DNA of 64,000 bases from Armatimonadota bacterium (GCA_026392115.1 JAPLCQ010000092.1:62001-126000), one strand, 5' to 3'. Shown: positions 33,601 to 42,865, numbered from the stretch's first letter. The notes: a model not told the origin generated them from the letters alone. A program made the numbers and translations.

Positions 33601-36369
33601 ATGCGCTGGACGTTTGCCCTGTTGGCCCTGGTGTGCGCCGCCGCCGGACCGGCCCCGGCGGCGCTGCCCGAACAGACGGTGCTGCTTCGCCGCATGGAGC
33701 GCATCGACCCGTACCGGGCCATGGCCGTGCGCTGGGCGGAGAAGTCCTACACCTACGTGGACGTGCAGGACACCACGCTGGACGCCGGGCGTCCGAGCGC
33801 CAACTTCGGCGCGGCGCAGGCCCTGACGCTGGCCGCGGGGCGGCGGGACCGGATCCTGCTGAAGTTCGGGCAGCTGAACCGCGCCGTCTGGCGTCGCTCG
33901 CAAGCGCTTTCCGCCCGGCTCATCCTCCACCCGGTTCCGGGGCGCTTCGGACCCAACGTGCGGCTCCGGCTCAGCCGCATGGAGGCGGACTGGCGCGAGG
34001 GCGGCGGCGACGGCGAGGGGCAGTACTGGACCTCCACGTGGGACTCGGCCTTCCACAGCCCGCGCGGCAACCGCGTGGCGTGGCGCCTGCCGGGCGCCTC
34101 GGGCCGCGAGGATCGCCGCCTGCGCCCCACGGGCAGCTGGGACACCTCGGTCAGCGTAGAGGCCGCCACGGGCGCACTGGTCCTGCAGGGCTCCGGGCTC
34201 ACCGAAGACGTACGGAGCTGGCTGGCGCGCCAGTACCGCAACCACGGCTGGGTGCTGGAGATGGTGGACCCCATCGGCGGCCGGCAACCCGTCTCCTTCT
34301 ACAGCTCGGAGTGCATGGACAAGCGGCTGCGGCCCGCGCTGGAGATCACCTTTGCGCCCAGCGAGGGCGAAGGCGAGGCCAGGGGCGTGGACCTGAACGT
34401 CACCTACATCGAACGCACGCCGCGCTACCTTCGCTACCACGACGACGGCGAGACCGCCTACGCCCGCAAGCCCTTCCGAGCCGACAACCCCGGCATCATG
34501 ACCCGGCCGCTGAACGCAGCCACGCAGAAGTGGCCGAAGCCGGGCCAACTCCTCACCTACACGGCGCACATCAAGAACACCGGCTTCGACCCCTACGCCG
34601 GGCCGCTGGACTACGTCTGGACCTACAACGGCAAGCGGATCGCCGGCGGGACAACGGCCGTCCGGCTGCCGCCCGAGGCCGAGGCGCGCCTCAGCGTGCG
34701 GCTGGCATGGCGCGGCGGTATGGCGGACATCCGCGACGAGCTGCTCATGCTGGAGGTGGACCCGGCGGGCAAGGTCCCCGAGATCACCAAGAACAACAAC
34801 GCCCAGACCAAGTACATCAAGGCCCGCACCTGGAAGCACTGGGTCGAGCGCTCGGTCTACGACTACGGCCGCAAGTTCCTCTCGGCCTACGGCTCCTACA
34901 GCTTCGAGGACTACCTGAAGTGGCACGAGCAGATCTGGAACGAGACCTTCCTCGACCGTTCCCGGTTCGACGGCCTCGCCCCGGACGGCTGCCGCCAGCG
35001 CGTGACGCTGGACGAGATCGAGATCGTCGCCGACGGCAAGCTCCACGGGCCGATCCACCGTCTGGCCGACCAGCCCGACTTCCACTTCGACGGCGAGTGG
35101 GGCGCCGAATGGCTGGAAGGCCCCAACGCGGCCGATCCGGCCAAGGTGCAGGAGCTGAAGGACTTCGTGCGGGCCACGCGAATCTTCCTGGAGGGCTCGC
35201 TCATCCACGAACTGAGCCACCAGACGCTGGGCGCGTTCGACGCCTACTGGTCCAACCAGGAGCCCTCCATGCCCGGCGAGCCCAACGGCAAGGTGAAGCT
35301 GAAGCAGGGCGACACCTACGTCACGCGCGGCGCCATGTACGCCTACCCCGGCCTCATGGGAGGCGACGACTGCCGGCCCAACCCGGCCTACACCGAGGGG
35401 ACGGGCCTCTACGAGGCGCATACGGTCTGCGGGCTCAACGCGGGCACGCCCTACCGCAACGGCTTCTTCGGCGAGTGGCAGTACGACCTGCCGCGCTCCT
35501 GCGCCGTGCGCCTCCTTGCGGCCGACGGCTCGGGGCTGCCCACCGCCAGGGTCACGATCTGGCAGTGCTCCGACAACCGGATCGACGAGAAGGGTCTCGT
35601 GGCCATGGGCCTCGCCGGCAACGCCATCGGCCTGCTCGACCTGCCGATGCAGGAGAGCGGCGAGAACGCCGACGTGACGACGGCGACCGGGCATACGCTG
35701 CTCAGGCACAATCCCTTCGGCCGCATCGACGTGGTCGGCGTCAACGTGGTCCTCCTCCTGAAGATCGAGGCCCTCGGCCAGACCGACTGGCGGTTCGTCC
35801 GCCTGTTCGACTTCAACAAGGCCTATTGGCAGGGCTACCGCGCCCGCTACGCGCTTCCGGTGCAGACCAACATCGTCCCGACGGAGGTGAACTGGTCCGA
35901 CGACCTGGCCGACCAGCGCCGCGCCACCACCTCGCTCAGCGCCGAGGGCGTCGATCACCTGGTGGACGGCGTCCACAGCTCCATATGGACGGGAGGACCC
36001 GCAGCGGCGGGTTCGTGGGTGCGGCTGGACCTCGGACGGCCCGTCGCGGTTGCCGCCGTGAGCCTCGAGCAGTCGCAGCACCACGGCCGCTTCTTCCCGA
36101 GGTTCCACATCGAGGTCTCCGATGATCCCGACTTTCGCCGCGACACCACCGTGATCGCGCGGCAGGGACCGCTCTCATTCGCCTACGCCATGGCCAACGA
36201 CCGCGACATCGACCCGCAGCACCCGGAGCGGCGTTGGGTAACATACGGGGCGAGGCCCGTCCATGCCCGCTACCTGCGTATCGTCAGCGACGAGGAGACG
36301 GACTTCACATCGCTGTCCAGCATCAGCGTCTACGGCCCGGCCAAGGTCAAGCTGCCGCTGAAGCCGTAA
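33601..36369 (+). CDS. Secreted multi-domain HExxH protein (DNRLRE, CARDB-like, zincin, F5/8-C)
   Basis: 922 aa from ATG 33601. The signal peptide MRWTFALLALVCAAAGPAPA is almost a copy of the one at 30069. Order: DNRLRE-type domain (TYVDVQDTTLDAGRPSANFG with RILLKFGQL, 40-240), CARDB-like domain (LTYTAHIKNTGFDPYAGPLD to PEITKNNNAQT, 300-410), a helical region, then a zincin motif LIHELSHQTLG (H536, E537, H540) with GTGLYEAHTVCG downstream as a possible third ligand. A carboxypeptidase-like beta domain and a C-terminal discoidin domain (VDGVHSSIWTGG, WVRLDLGRPVAVAAVSL) follow. Likely an extracellular protease or glycan-anchored zincin. Substrate unknown. Confidence 0.7.
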   Translation: MRWTFALLALVCAAAGPAPAALPEQTVLLRRMERIDPYRAMAVRWAEKSYTYVDVQDTTLDAGRPSANFGAAQALTLAAGRRDRILLKFGQLNRAVWRRSQALSARLILHPVPGRFGPNVRLRLSRMEADWREGGGDGEGQYWTSTWDSAFHSPRGNRVAWRLPGASGREDRRLRPTGSWDTSVSVEAATGALVLQGSGLTEDVRSWLARQYRNHGWVLEMVDPIGGRQPVSFYSSECMDKRLRPALEITFAPSEGEGEARGVDLNVTYIERTPRYLRYHDDGETAYARKPFRADNPGIMTRPLNAATQKWPKPGQLLTYTAHIKNTGFDPYAGPLDYVWTYNGKRIAGGTTAVRLPPEAEARLSVRLAWRGGMADIRDELLMLEVDPAGKVPEITKNNNAQTKYIKARTWKHWVERSVYDYGRKFLSAYGSYSFEDYLKWHEQIWNETFLDRSRFDGLAPDGCRQRVTLDEIEIVADGKLHGPIHRLADQPDFHFDGEWGAEWLEGPNAADPAKVQELKDFVRATRIFLEGSLIHELSHQTLGAFDAYWSNQEPSMPGEPNGKVKLKQGDTYVTRGAMYAYPGLMGGDDCRPNPAYTEGTGLYEAHTVCGLNAGTPYRNGFFGEWQYDLPRSCAVRLLAADGSGLPTARVTIWQCSDNRIDEKGLVAMGLAGNAIGLLDLPMQESGENADVTTATGHTLLRHNPFGRIDVVGVNVVLLLKIEALGQTDWRFVRLFDFNKAYWQGYRARYALPVQTNIVPTEVNWSDDLADQRRATTSLSAEGVDHLVDGVHSSIWTGGPAAAGSWVRLDLGRPVAVAAVSLEQSQHHGRFFPRFHIEVSDDPDFRRDTTVIARQGPLSFAYAMANDRDIDPQHPERRWVTYGARPVHARYLRIVSDEETDFTSLSSISVYGPAKVKLPLKP

Positions 36370-36411
36370 CGCCCGGGCCACGCCATCACACCCACCCAGA
36401 GGACAACCACC

Positions 36412-37926
36412 ATGCCCATCAAGGTCGCATGCATCGGCGCCGGGAGCGTCGGGTTCACCCGAGCCATCGTTCGCGACATCCTGTGCGTGCCCGAGCTTCA
36501 GGACACCCAGTTCGCGTTCACCGACATCAACGAGCACAACCTGGACATGGTGTACCGGCTCTGCGCCCGGGACATCGAGGCCAACGGCATCGCCGCCACG
36601 GTGACCGCCGCCGCCAACCGCCGCGAGGCGCTGGAGGGGGCCGACTACGTCTTCTCCTTTGTCCGCGTGGGCGGTCTGGAGGCCTTCCAGACCGACATCG
36701 ACATCCCCTTGCGATACGGCGTGGACCAGTGCGTGGGCGATACGTTGGCGCCCGGCGGCATCATGTACGGTCAGCGCACCATCCCCGTGCTGCTGGACTT
36801 CTGCAAGGATATCCGCGAGGTGGCGGCGCCGGACTGCCTCTTCCTCAACTACTCGAACCCCATGGCCATGAACACGTGGGCCATCAACAAGTACGGGGGC
36901 GTCCGGGCCGTGGGCCTCTGCCACGGAGTGCAGGGCGGGCATTGGCAGATCGCCATGGCTCTGGGCCTGCCGCAGAACGAGGTCGACATCATCTGCGCGG
37001 GCATCAACCACCAGACCTGGTACATCAGCGTCAAGCACAAGGGCCGCGACCTGACGCACAAGGTCCTCGCCGCCTTTGAGGCCCATCCGGAGCTGAGCCG
37101 CACCGAGAAGGTCCGCATCGACATGATGCGCCGTTTCGGCTACTACTCCACGGAGTCCAACGGCCACCTGAGCGAGTACCTGCCCTGGTACCGCAAGCGC
37201 GAGGGCCAGATTCGCGACTGGATCGACCTGGGGAGCTGGATCAACGGAGAGACCGGCGGCTACCTCCGCGTCTGCGTCGAGGGCCGCAACTGGTTCGACC
37301 ACGACTTCCCGAACTGGATGGCCTCGCCGCCCATCGACTACAAGCCGGCCAGCCGCGGCCACGAGCACGGCTCCTACATCATCGAGTCGCTGGAGACCGG
37401 CCGCTGCTACCGGGGCCACTTCAACGTGGTGAACCGGGGCTGCATCACCAACCTGCCCGATGACGCCATCATCGAGACCCCCGGCTATGTCGACTACAAC
37501 GGCATGGGCATCCCCAAGGTGGGCGACCTGCCGCTGGGCTGCGCCGCCGTCTGCAACGCCAGCATCACCGTGCAGCGGATGGCCGTCGAGGCCGCGGTCC
37601 ATGGCGACGACACGCTCCTCCGCCAGGCCATGATGATGGACCCGCTCACCGGCGCGGTCTGCAACCCGCCCGAGGTCTGGCAGATGGTGGACGAACTCCT
37701 CGTTGGGCAGGCCCGGTGGCTCCCGCAGTACAAGAAGCCCATCGCCGCCGCCCGCAAGCGCCTGGCCAAGGGGCCGATGCTGCCCGTGCGCGAGGGCTAC
37801 CAGGGCGCCGCGCGGTTGCACACGAAGAGCGTGGCGGAGATGGAGGCCGACCGGGCCGCAGCCACCAAGAACGCCGGCGAGGCCGACAAGGCGCAGGAGC
37901 GCCCGGCCGCCGAAGAGGAGGAGTAA
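36412..37926 (+). CDS. GH4 family NAD+/Mn2+-dependent glycosidase (alpha-galactosidase/alpha-glucosidase type)
   Basis: 504 aa, AGAGGACA ribosome site. The N-terminal Rossmann motif is KVACIGAGSVGFTRAIVRDI, binding NAD. Metal and active-site residues typical of GH4 are present: LNYSNPMAMNTWAI, GLCHGVQ (C170) and GINHQTW (H200). GH4 enzymes oxidise C3 of the sugar, eliminate the aglycone and reduce back. This one lacks an evident phosphate-binding signature, so it may act on free disaccharides as in the MelA/AglA group. Cytoplasmic. The C-terminal 30 residues are an acidic low-complexity tail whose final Glu codons supply the ribosome site of the next gene, 3 bp away. Confidence 0.88.
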   Translation: MPIKVACIGAGSVGFTRAIVRDILCVPELQDTQFAFTDINEHNLDMVYRLCARDIEANGIAATVTAAANRREALEGADYVFSFVRVGGLEAFQTDIDIPLRYGVDQCVGDTLAPGGIMYGQRTIPVLLDFCKDIREVAAPDCLFLNYSNPMAMNTWAINKYGGVRAVGLCHGVQGGHWQIAMALGLPQNEVDIICAGINHQTWYISVKHKGRDLTHKVLAAFEAHPELSRTEKVRIDMMRRFGYYSTESNGHLSEYLPWYRKREGQIRDWIDLGSWINGETGGYLRVCVEGRNWFDHDFPNWMASPPIDYKPASRGHEHGSYIIESLETGRCYRGHFNVVNRGCITNLPDDAIIETPGYVDYNGMGIPKVGDLPLGCAAVCNASITVQRMAVEAAVHGDDTLLRQAMMMDPLTGAVCNPPEVWQMVDELLVGQARWLPQYKKPIAAARKRLAKGPMLPVREGYQGAARLHTKSVAEMEADRAAATKNAGEADKAQERPAAEEEE

Positions 37927-37929
37927 CCC

Positions 37930-39462
37930 GTGGCCTACCTGATCGGCATCGACATCGGCACCAGCGGCGCCAAGACGATCCTCATCGACGAGACGGGTCT
38001 CGCGCTCGCCCGCGCCACGGCCGAGTATCCGCTCTACAGTCCTCGCCCGCTCTGGTCGGAGCAGGACCCCGCCGACTGGTGGTCGGCCGCCTGTTCCACC
38101 GTGCGCCAGGTGCTGGAAACCTCGGGTGTCGACCCCCGCGAGGTGCTCGGCGTGGGCCTCTCAGGGCAGATGCACGGAGCGGTCTTCCTCGACGAGGCCA
38201 ACCGCGTCATCCGCCCTGCCATCCTCTGGAACGACCAGCGGACGCAGGCCGAGTGCGACTGGATTACGGAGACCATCGGCCGCGACCGCGTCGTGGAGAT
38301 GATCTCCAACCCGGTGCTCACCGGCTTCACGGCGGGCAAGATCGTCTGGCTCCGCAACCACGAGCCCGAGGCCTATGCCCGTGTTCGCAAGGTGCTGCTG
38401 CCCAAGGACTATATCCGCCTGAAGCTCACCGGCGAGTTCGCCACCGAGGTCTCCGACGCCTCCGGCACCGCCCTCTTCGACGTGCCCAACCGACGCTGGG
38501 CCGACGGCATGCTGGACGGCTGCGGCATCCCCCGCGACTGGATGCCCCGCGCCTGGGAGTCGCCCGAGATCTCCGGTACGGTCACCGACGAGGCCGCGGG
38601 CCTCACCGGTCTGGCCCCGGGCACCCCCGTGGTCGGAGGCGGCGGCGATCAGGCCGCCGGCGCCGTGGGTAGCGGCATCGTGGAGACGGGCATCGTCAGC
38701 AGCACCGTGGGCACCTCGGGCGTGGTCTTCGCCTTCTCGGACAGGCCCATCGTCGATCCGGCCCTGCGGCTCCATACCTTCTGCCATGCTGTGCCCGGCA
38801 AGTGGCACCTCATGGGCGTCATGCTCTCGGCAGGCGGCTCGTTGCAGTGGTACCGCGATACCTTCTGCGCCGAGGAGAAGTCCGTGGCCGCCGCCCTCGG
38901 CCGCGATCCCTACGAGTTGATCTGCGCCGAGGCCGCCCAGGCGCCCGCCGCGTCCGAGGGGCTCCTCTTCCTGCCCTACCTCACCGGCGAGCGGACGCCC
39001 TACCCCGACCCCTCGGCCCGGGGCGTCTTCTTCGGCGCCACGCGCCGCACCGGCAAGGCCCACTTCGCCCGCGCCGTGCTTGAGGGAGTGGCCTACGGTC
39101 TGGCAGACAGCTTCGGCATCATGGAGGAGATTGGACTGCCCATCCGCCAGGTCCGGGCCTCCGGCGGCGGCGCCCGCAGCCCGCTGTGGCGCGCCATCCA
39201 GGCCGACGTCACCGGCCACCCCCACGTCTTGACCAACGTGGACGAGGGCCCGGCCCTGGGCGTTGCCCTGCTGGCGGGCGTGGGCGCGGGCGTCTATCCC
39301 AGCGTCGAGGCCGCCTGCTGGCAGGTGATCCGCGTCACCGACGCCGGGTCCGACGTCTGCCCGGTGAACCACGCCGCCTACAAGCGGTACCACGGCGTTT
39401 ATCGCAAGCTCTACGCCCACCTCCGCGAGGACTTCGCCGAGGTGGCCGGCATCGTCGGCTAG
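37930..39462 (+). CDS. xylB: Xylulokinase-like FGGY sugar kinase
   Basis: 510 aa from a GTG three bases after the GH4 stop, with GAGGAGGAG at the end of GH4 as ribosome site. N-terminal ATP-binding phosphate loop IGIDIGTSGAKTILIDE, VGLSGQMHGAVFLDE (LSGQMHG is the xylulokinase signature), WNDQRTQAECDWI, catalytic Asp D240 in GGGGDQAAGAVG, and the C-terminal adenosine motif VRASGGGARSPLWRAI. It phosphorylates D-xylulose or a related ketose. No xylose isomerase is nearby, so the actual sugar could differ. The operon continues into the exonuclease gene 12 bp downstream. Confidence 0.88.
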   Translation: MAYLIGIDIGTSGAKTILIDETGLALARATAEYPLYSPRPLWSEQDPADWWSAACSTVRQVLETSGVDPREVLGVGLSGQMHGAVFLDEANRVIRPAILWNDQRTQAECDWITETIGRDRVVEMISNPVLTGFTAGKIVWLRNHEPEAYARVRKVLLPKDYIRLKLTGEFATEVSDASGTALFDVPNRRWADGMLDGCGIPRDWMPRAWESPEISGTVTDEAAGLTGLAPGTPVVGGGGDQAAGAVGSGIVETGIVSSTVGTSGVVFAFSDRPIVDPALRLHTFCHAVPGKWHLMGVMLSAGGSLQWYRDTFCAEEKSVAAALGRDPYELICAEAAQAPAASEGLLFLPYLTGERTPYPDPSARGVFFGATRRTGKAHFARAVLEGVAYGLADSFGIMEEIGLPIRQVRASGGGARSPLWRAIQADVTGHPHVLTNVDEGPALGVALLAGVGAGVYPSVEAACWQVIRVTDAGSDVCPVNHAAYKRYHGVYRKLYAHLREDFAEVAGIVG

Positions 39463-39474
39463 AGAGGATCGACC

Positions 39475-40032
39475 ATGTTCATGAAGAGGCTGACAGCCGC
39501 GCTGGCGTCGGACCCCTGGGTCGTGCTGGACACCGAGACCACCGGCATCGGGCCGGGCGCCGAGGCGGTGCAGATCGGCGTGCTCTCGTCTGACGGCGAC
39601 GTGCTGATGGACACGCTCGTCCAGCCGCTGCGGCCCATCCCGCCGGACGCGGTGGCGATCCACGGCATCACCAACGCCATGGTGGCCGACGCGCCGAAGA
39701 TCAGCGACGTCTGCGAGGAGCTTCGCGCCCTGCTGACGGATCGCCACTGCGTCGTCTACAACGCCGAGTACGATCTGGGCATCCTCAAGTCGTCCACCAA
39801 CATGCGCGGCCTGCTCATCGACTGGTCCCGTACGCCGCTCTCCTGGCTCTGCGCCATGCGCACCTACGCCGAGTTCAAGGGCGAGCCGGGCCGCCGCCCC
39901 GGCGACTTCCGGTGGCACAAGCTGGGCGTCGCCTGCGGGCATCTGGGCATCCCGGTCCTGGATGCCCACTCGGCCATCGCGGACTGCCGCATGACGCTGC
40001 AGCTGGTGCGGAAGCTGCTGGCGACCGGATAG
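39475..40032 (+). CDS. DEDDh 3'-5' exonuclease, DNA polymerase III epsilon-like
   Basis: 185 aa. Exo I is VVLDTETTGIG (D, E). Exo II is VVYNAEYDLGILK, with the Asp. Exo III is DAHSAIADCRM, with His and Asp. HGITNAMV is the conserved epsilon-family stretch. The protein lacks the C-terminal part that binds the polymerase in DnaQ, so it is probably a stand-alone exonuclease trimming DNA or RNA ends. Its presence 12 bp after a sugar kinase gene looks accidental rather than functional. The ATG follows GAGAGGATCGACC. Confidence 0.88.
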   Translation: MFMKRLTAALASDPWVVLDTETTGIGPGAEAVQIGVLSSDGDVLMDTLVQPLRPIPPDAVAIHGITNAMVADAPKISDVCEELRALLTDRHCVVYNAEYDLGILKSSTNMRGLLIDWSRTPLSWLCAMRTYAEFKGEPGRRPGDFRWHKLGVACGHLGIPVLDAHSAIADCRMTLQLVRKLLATG

Positions 40033-40039
40033 GGCGAGG

Positions 40040-40087
40040 AAGTCGAAAGGGGCAAGGGGGAAGTCGAAAGGGGAAAGTCGAAAGGGG
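40040..40087. repeat. Three copies of a 13-bp AAGTCGAAAGGGG unit
   Basis: Exact copies at 40040-40052, 40061-40073 and 40075-40087, separated by 8 and 1 bases. They lie 8 bp after the exonuclease stop and about 107 bp before the TolC gene. Purine-rich, no dyad symmetry. Nothing else is seen in this 160-bp gap. Confidence 0.8.
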
Positions 40088-40193
40088 CGATGGGCATGGC
40101 GTGGAGTCGAGCCGGTTACCTTCGAGTGCTCGAACCATCTAACAGGTAGGACTTGCCGAGGGCGCCCGCGTTCTCCGGCAGAAAGGAACCAGC

Positions 40194-41402
40194 ATGCCTC
40201 CGGTTGCCGCGTTCGCCTGCGCCTGCGCGCTCGTCGCGCTCTGCGTCGGCCCATCCGCGGCACAGCCTGCCGGCTCCGAGACGCTGACCCTCGCGCAGGC
40301 GGTCGGGCGCGCCCGGGCGACGCGCCTGGACGCGCGCGCCGCCAAGCTGGAACGATCCGCCGCCGCCGCCGCCGCGCATACGCTCGCCCTCTACCCCGCC
40401 ATCCGGCTCGACGCGGGCGCATCCACCAGACCAGACCCCGGCGGCGGCGAGGACCTGACCCTCTACGCGCCCCTGGACCTGTTCGGGCGGCAAGCCGCCG
40501 GACGAGCGTCCGCCAGGGCGGCCCTGTCGCAAGCGGACGCGGCCCTGAGACAGGCCGAGATGGACGTGCAGCAGGAGGTCCTGCAGGCCTACGTCGAAGC
40601 CGCGTCGGCCGATCTCGCCGCCGCCGCGGCGCAGTCGCAGTTGGCCGAAGCCGAGGAGCTGGCTCGGGCCACCCGGGCCCTTCTGGCGGCCGAGGCGGCT
40701 CCGGCGATCCAGTTGGTCCGGGTCACGCTGGAGGTCGACAGGGCGCGGGCCCAACTGGCGTCGGCGCAGTCGGAGGCGCGAGCCGCCCGTCTGCGGCTGA
40801 ACGGCGCCGTTGGCTCGGAGGTCGGGCAGACGCTCACGCTCGAGGGTTGCCCCCCCGTGCCGCCGGTCGCCGATCCCGCGTCGGCGCGGCCGGACCTGCT
40901 GGCGCTGGCCGCGGCGCGGGATGCCGCCAGGTCGGAAGCGCGGATGGTCCGCGCCGAATCGCGGCCGACGCTGGAGATGCAGGCGCGCCGGTTCCCATGG
41001 TCGGCCGAGGAGCGCGACCTCGGGGCCCGGCTGCAGCTCTCCATGCCGCTGCTGGACTTCGGCGCCGCCCGAGCGCAGGCCCAAGCAGCGGACGGCAGGC
41101 TCGATGCCGCGGCGCTCCGGCTCAGGCACGCCGTGCGGGCGGCGTCGCTGGAGGATGCGGCGGCGGCGGCGGAGTTGGGGGGTGCGGTCGAGGCCCTTGC
41201 GGATGCCGACAAGCTGGTGGAGGCCTGCCACGACATCGTGGCGCGTACCCGAGCCGGCTTCGCACAGGGCGGCGCCACGCTTCTGGACGTGCTGGACGCC
41301 CTGCGCGCGCTGCGCGAGGCGGAGGGCGGGCGGGTCGACGCGATGAAGGCCAGGATGGCGGCGACGGGCAAGCTGCTCGCGGCGAGAGGGGTGCTGCTTT
41401 GA
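40194..41402 (+). CDS. TolC-family outer membrane efflux protein
   Basis: 402 aa, AAAGGAA ribosome site, signal peptide ending GPSAAQ. The mature protein starts with LTLAQAVGRARATRLDARAA and is dominated by Ala-rich coiled-coil helices, with the two OEP repeats each containing a short beta segment (TLALYPAIRLDAGAST; RPTLEMQARRFPWSAEERDL). The C-terminal helix has FAQGGATLLDVLDALRALRE, the usual family ending. It forms the outer membrane exit duct for the RND pump encoded next. It overlaps the adaptor gene by 4 nt. Somewhat shorter than E. coli TolC, within range for small OEPs. Confidence 0.85.
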   Translation: MPPVAAFACACALVALCVGPSAAQPAGSETLTLAQAVGRARATRLDARAAKLERSAAAAAAHTLALYPAIRLDAGASTRPDPGGGEDLTLYAPLDLFGRQAAGRASARAALSQADAALRQAEMDVQQEVLQAYVEAASADLAAAAAQSQLAEAEELARATRALLAAEAAPAIQLVRVTLEVDRARAQLASAQSEARAARLRLNGAVGSEVGQTLTLEGCPPVPPVADPASARPDLLALAAARDAARSEARMVRAESRPTLEMQARRFPWSAEERDLGARLQLSMPLLDFGAARAQAQAADGRLDAAALRLRHAVRAASLEDAAAAAELGGAVEALADADKLVEACHDIVARTRAGFAQGGATLLDVLDALRALREAEGGRVDAMKARMAATGKLLAARGVLL

Positions 41403-42865
41403 GGCCGATCATCGGGTTCGTCGCCTGCCTCGCCGCAACAGCGTCGCTGGCGGGCTGCAAGGGCAAGGCGGTGCGGGAAGACGCGGCCGCGCCCGAGGAT
41501 GCCGCGGCGCCGGTCGTTTCGGTGGAGGCGGTTGCCGCCGCCGTCCGGCCCATGCGCTCGCTGGTTTTGCTGGAGGGCCGGTTCGTTGCGCCCGAGGGCG
41601 CCGAGGCCAGGCTTGCGCCCATGGCCGCCGGGCGGCTCCTGCGAGTGCTCGTCAGGGAGGGCGACGCGGTTCGCGCCGGGCAGCTGCTGGCCGTTGTGGA
41701 CACTCGGGTGCAGATCGCACAGGCCGCCCAGGCCGGCCTAACCGCGAGGGCCGCGGCTACGGAGGACGCGGCCGCCTTGCGGACCGCCGAACTGCAACTG
41801 GAGACCGCCCGAGCCGAGCGCGACGGCGCTCTCTCGCAGGCCAAATCCGATCTGGAGATCGCCCGAGCCGACCTGGCCAAGCTAAAGGCAGGAGCGCGGC
41901 CGCAGGAGATCGCACAGGCCGAGTCGGCGCTTCGCCAGGCGCGGATCGGCCGCGATCAGGCATCGAAGGAGCTGAGGCGCGCCAGGAGCCTGAACGAGCA
42001 GGGCTTTGTCTCAGGCAGGGACCGCGATGCGGCGCAGCAGGCGTACGACCTGGCCGAGGAGGCGGTCAAGACGGCCGAGGTCGCCCTCGACCTGGTGCGG
42101 GCCGGCGCCCGCGGCGAGGATTTGCGCGTGGCCGAGGAGCGCGCGCACGCCGCGGAGCGGGCCTGCTCCTTCGCCGAGATCACAGGAGCCAAGAGGGTGG
42201 CGCAGGCGGAGCAGGCCCTGCGCGCCGCCAGGTCGGGCGCGTTGGGCGTTGCGGCCAAGCGCCAAGAGGCGGCCGCGGCGGATGCGCAGGTCGGGTACGG
42301 CGAGGTCCGGGCGCCCATCGCCGGCAAGGTGGTCAAGCGCCTCCTCGGACCCGGGGATCAGGCCGACCCCGCCACGCCCGTGCTGGTGATCCAGAGCGCC
42401 GCGTCGGGTATTGACTTCGTTGGATCGGCGCCGCCCGCCCAGGCGGTCGAAATCCGGATTGGACAGGCGTCGGAAGTCACCGCCGACGGTCTGCCCGGCC
42501 GTGTCGAGGCCATGGTGGCCAGCATCGGCCAGGCGGACGCAGAGACGGGTCTGATCGCGGTGCGGCTGCACTGCCCGAGCCCCGGCCCATCGCTCCGTGC
42601 CGGCGTCTACGGATCGGCGCAGGTGATCGCCCGACTGGCGCCCGCCGCCCTCGCCATACCGCGGGCCTGCGTGGTGGACCGAGACGGCGCCAAGACGGTC
42701 TACGTGCGCGAAGGAGATACCGCGAAGGCTCGTCCGGTGCGCCTGGGCAGCGATGACGGCGGATACGTGGCGGTGGAAACCGGTCTGAAGCCCGGCGACC
42801 AGGTCATCAAGCTCGGCCAGTACGAGCTCTCGGACGGCGCCAAGGTCAAAGTGGTGGGGCGGTGA
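41399..42865 (+). CDS. RND efflux periplasmic adaptor lipoprotein (membrane fusion protein)
   Basis: 488 aa from a TTG that overlaps the TolC stop (TTGA at 41399-41402) with GAGAGGGG upstream; no in-frame ATG or GTG fits before the lipobox. The lipobox SLAGC gives acylated C20. Order: beta-barrel start (SLVLLEGRFVAPEGAEARLA), lipoyl half (GRLLRVLVREGDAVRAGQLL), a long Ala/Glu/Arg coiled coil (about 100-290), second lipoyl half (YGEVRAPIAGKVVKRLLGPG) and barrel (AVEIRIGQASEVTADGLPGR). It bridges the inner-membrane pump and TolC. The coiled coil is longer than usual. Confidence 0.88.
   Translation: MRPIIGFVACLAATASLAGCKGKAVREDAAAPEDAAAPVVSVEAVAAAVRPMRSLVLLEGRFVAPEGAEARLAPMAAGRLLRVLVREGDAVRAGQLLAVVDTRVQIAQAAQAGLTARAAATEDAAALRTAELQLETARAERDGALSQAKSDLEIARADLAKLKAGARPQEIAQAESALRQARIGRDQASKELRRARSLNEQGFVSGRDRDAAQQAYDLAEEAVKTAEVALDLVRAGARGEDLRVAEERAHAAERACSFAEITGAKRVAQAEQALRAARSGALGVAAKRQEAAAADAQVGYGEVRAPIAGKVVKRLLGPGDQADPATPVLVIQSAASGIDFVGSAPPAQAVEIRIGQASEVTADGLPGRVEAMVASIGQADAETGLIAVRLHCPSPGPSLRAGVYGSAQVIARLAPAALAIPRACVVDRDGAKTVYVREGDTAKARPVRLGSDDGGYVAVETGLKPGDQVIKLGQYELSDGAKVKVVGR

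Noticed and set aside
31271-36108. Very long minus-strand open frames opposite the two secreted proteins
   Set aside because: Same GC-driven antisense effect; the plus strand holds complete domains.
36175-40422. Minus-strand frames of 548 and 753 codons opposite GH4, sugar kinase and exonuclease
   Set aside because: Antisense shadows; all plus-strand motifs are intact.
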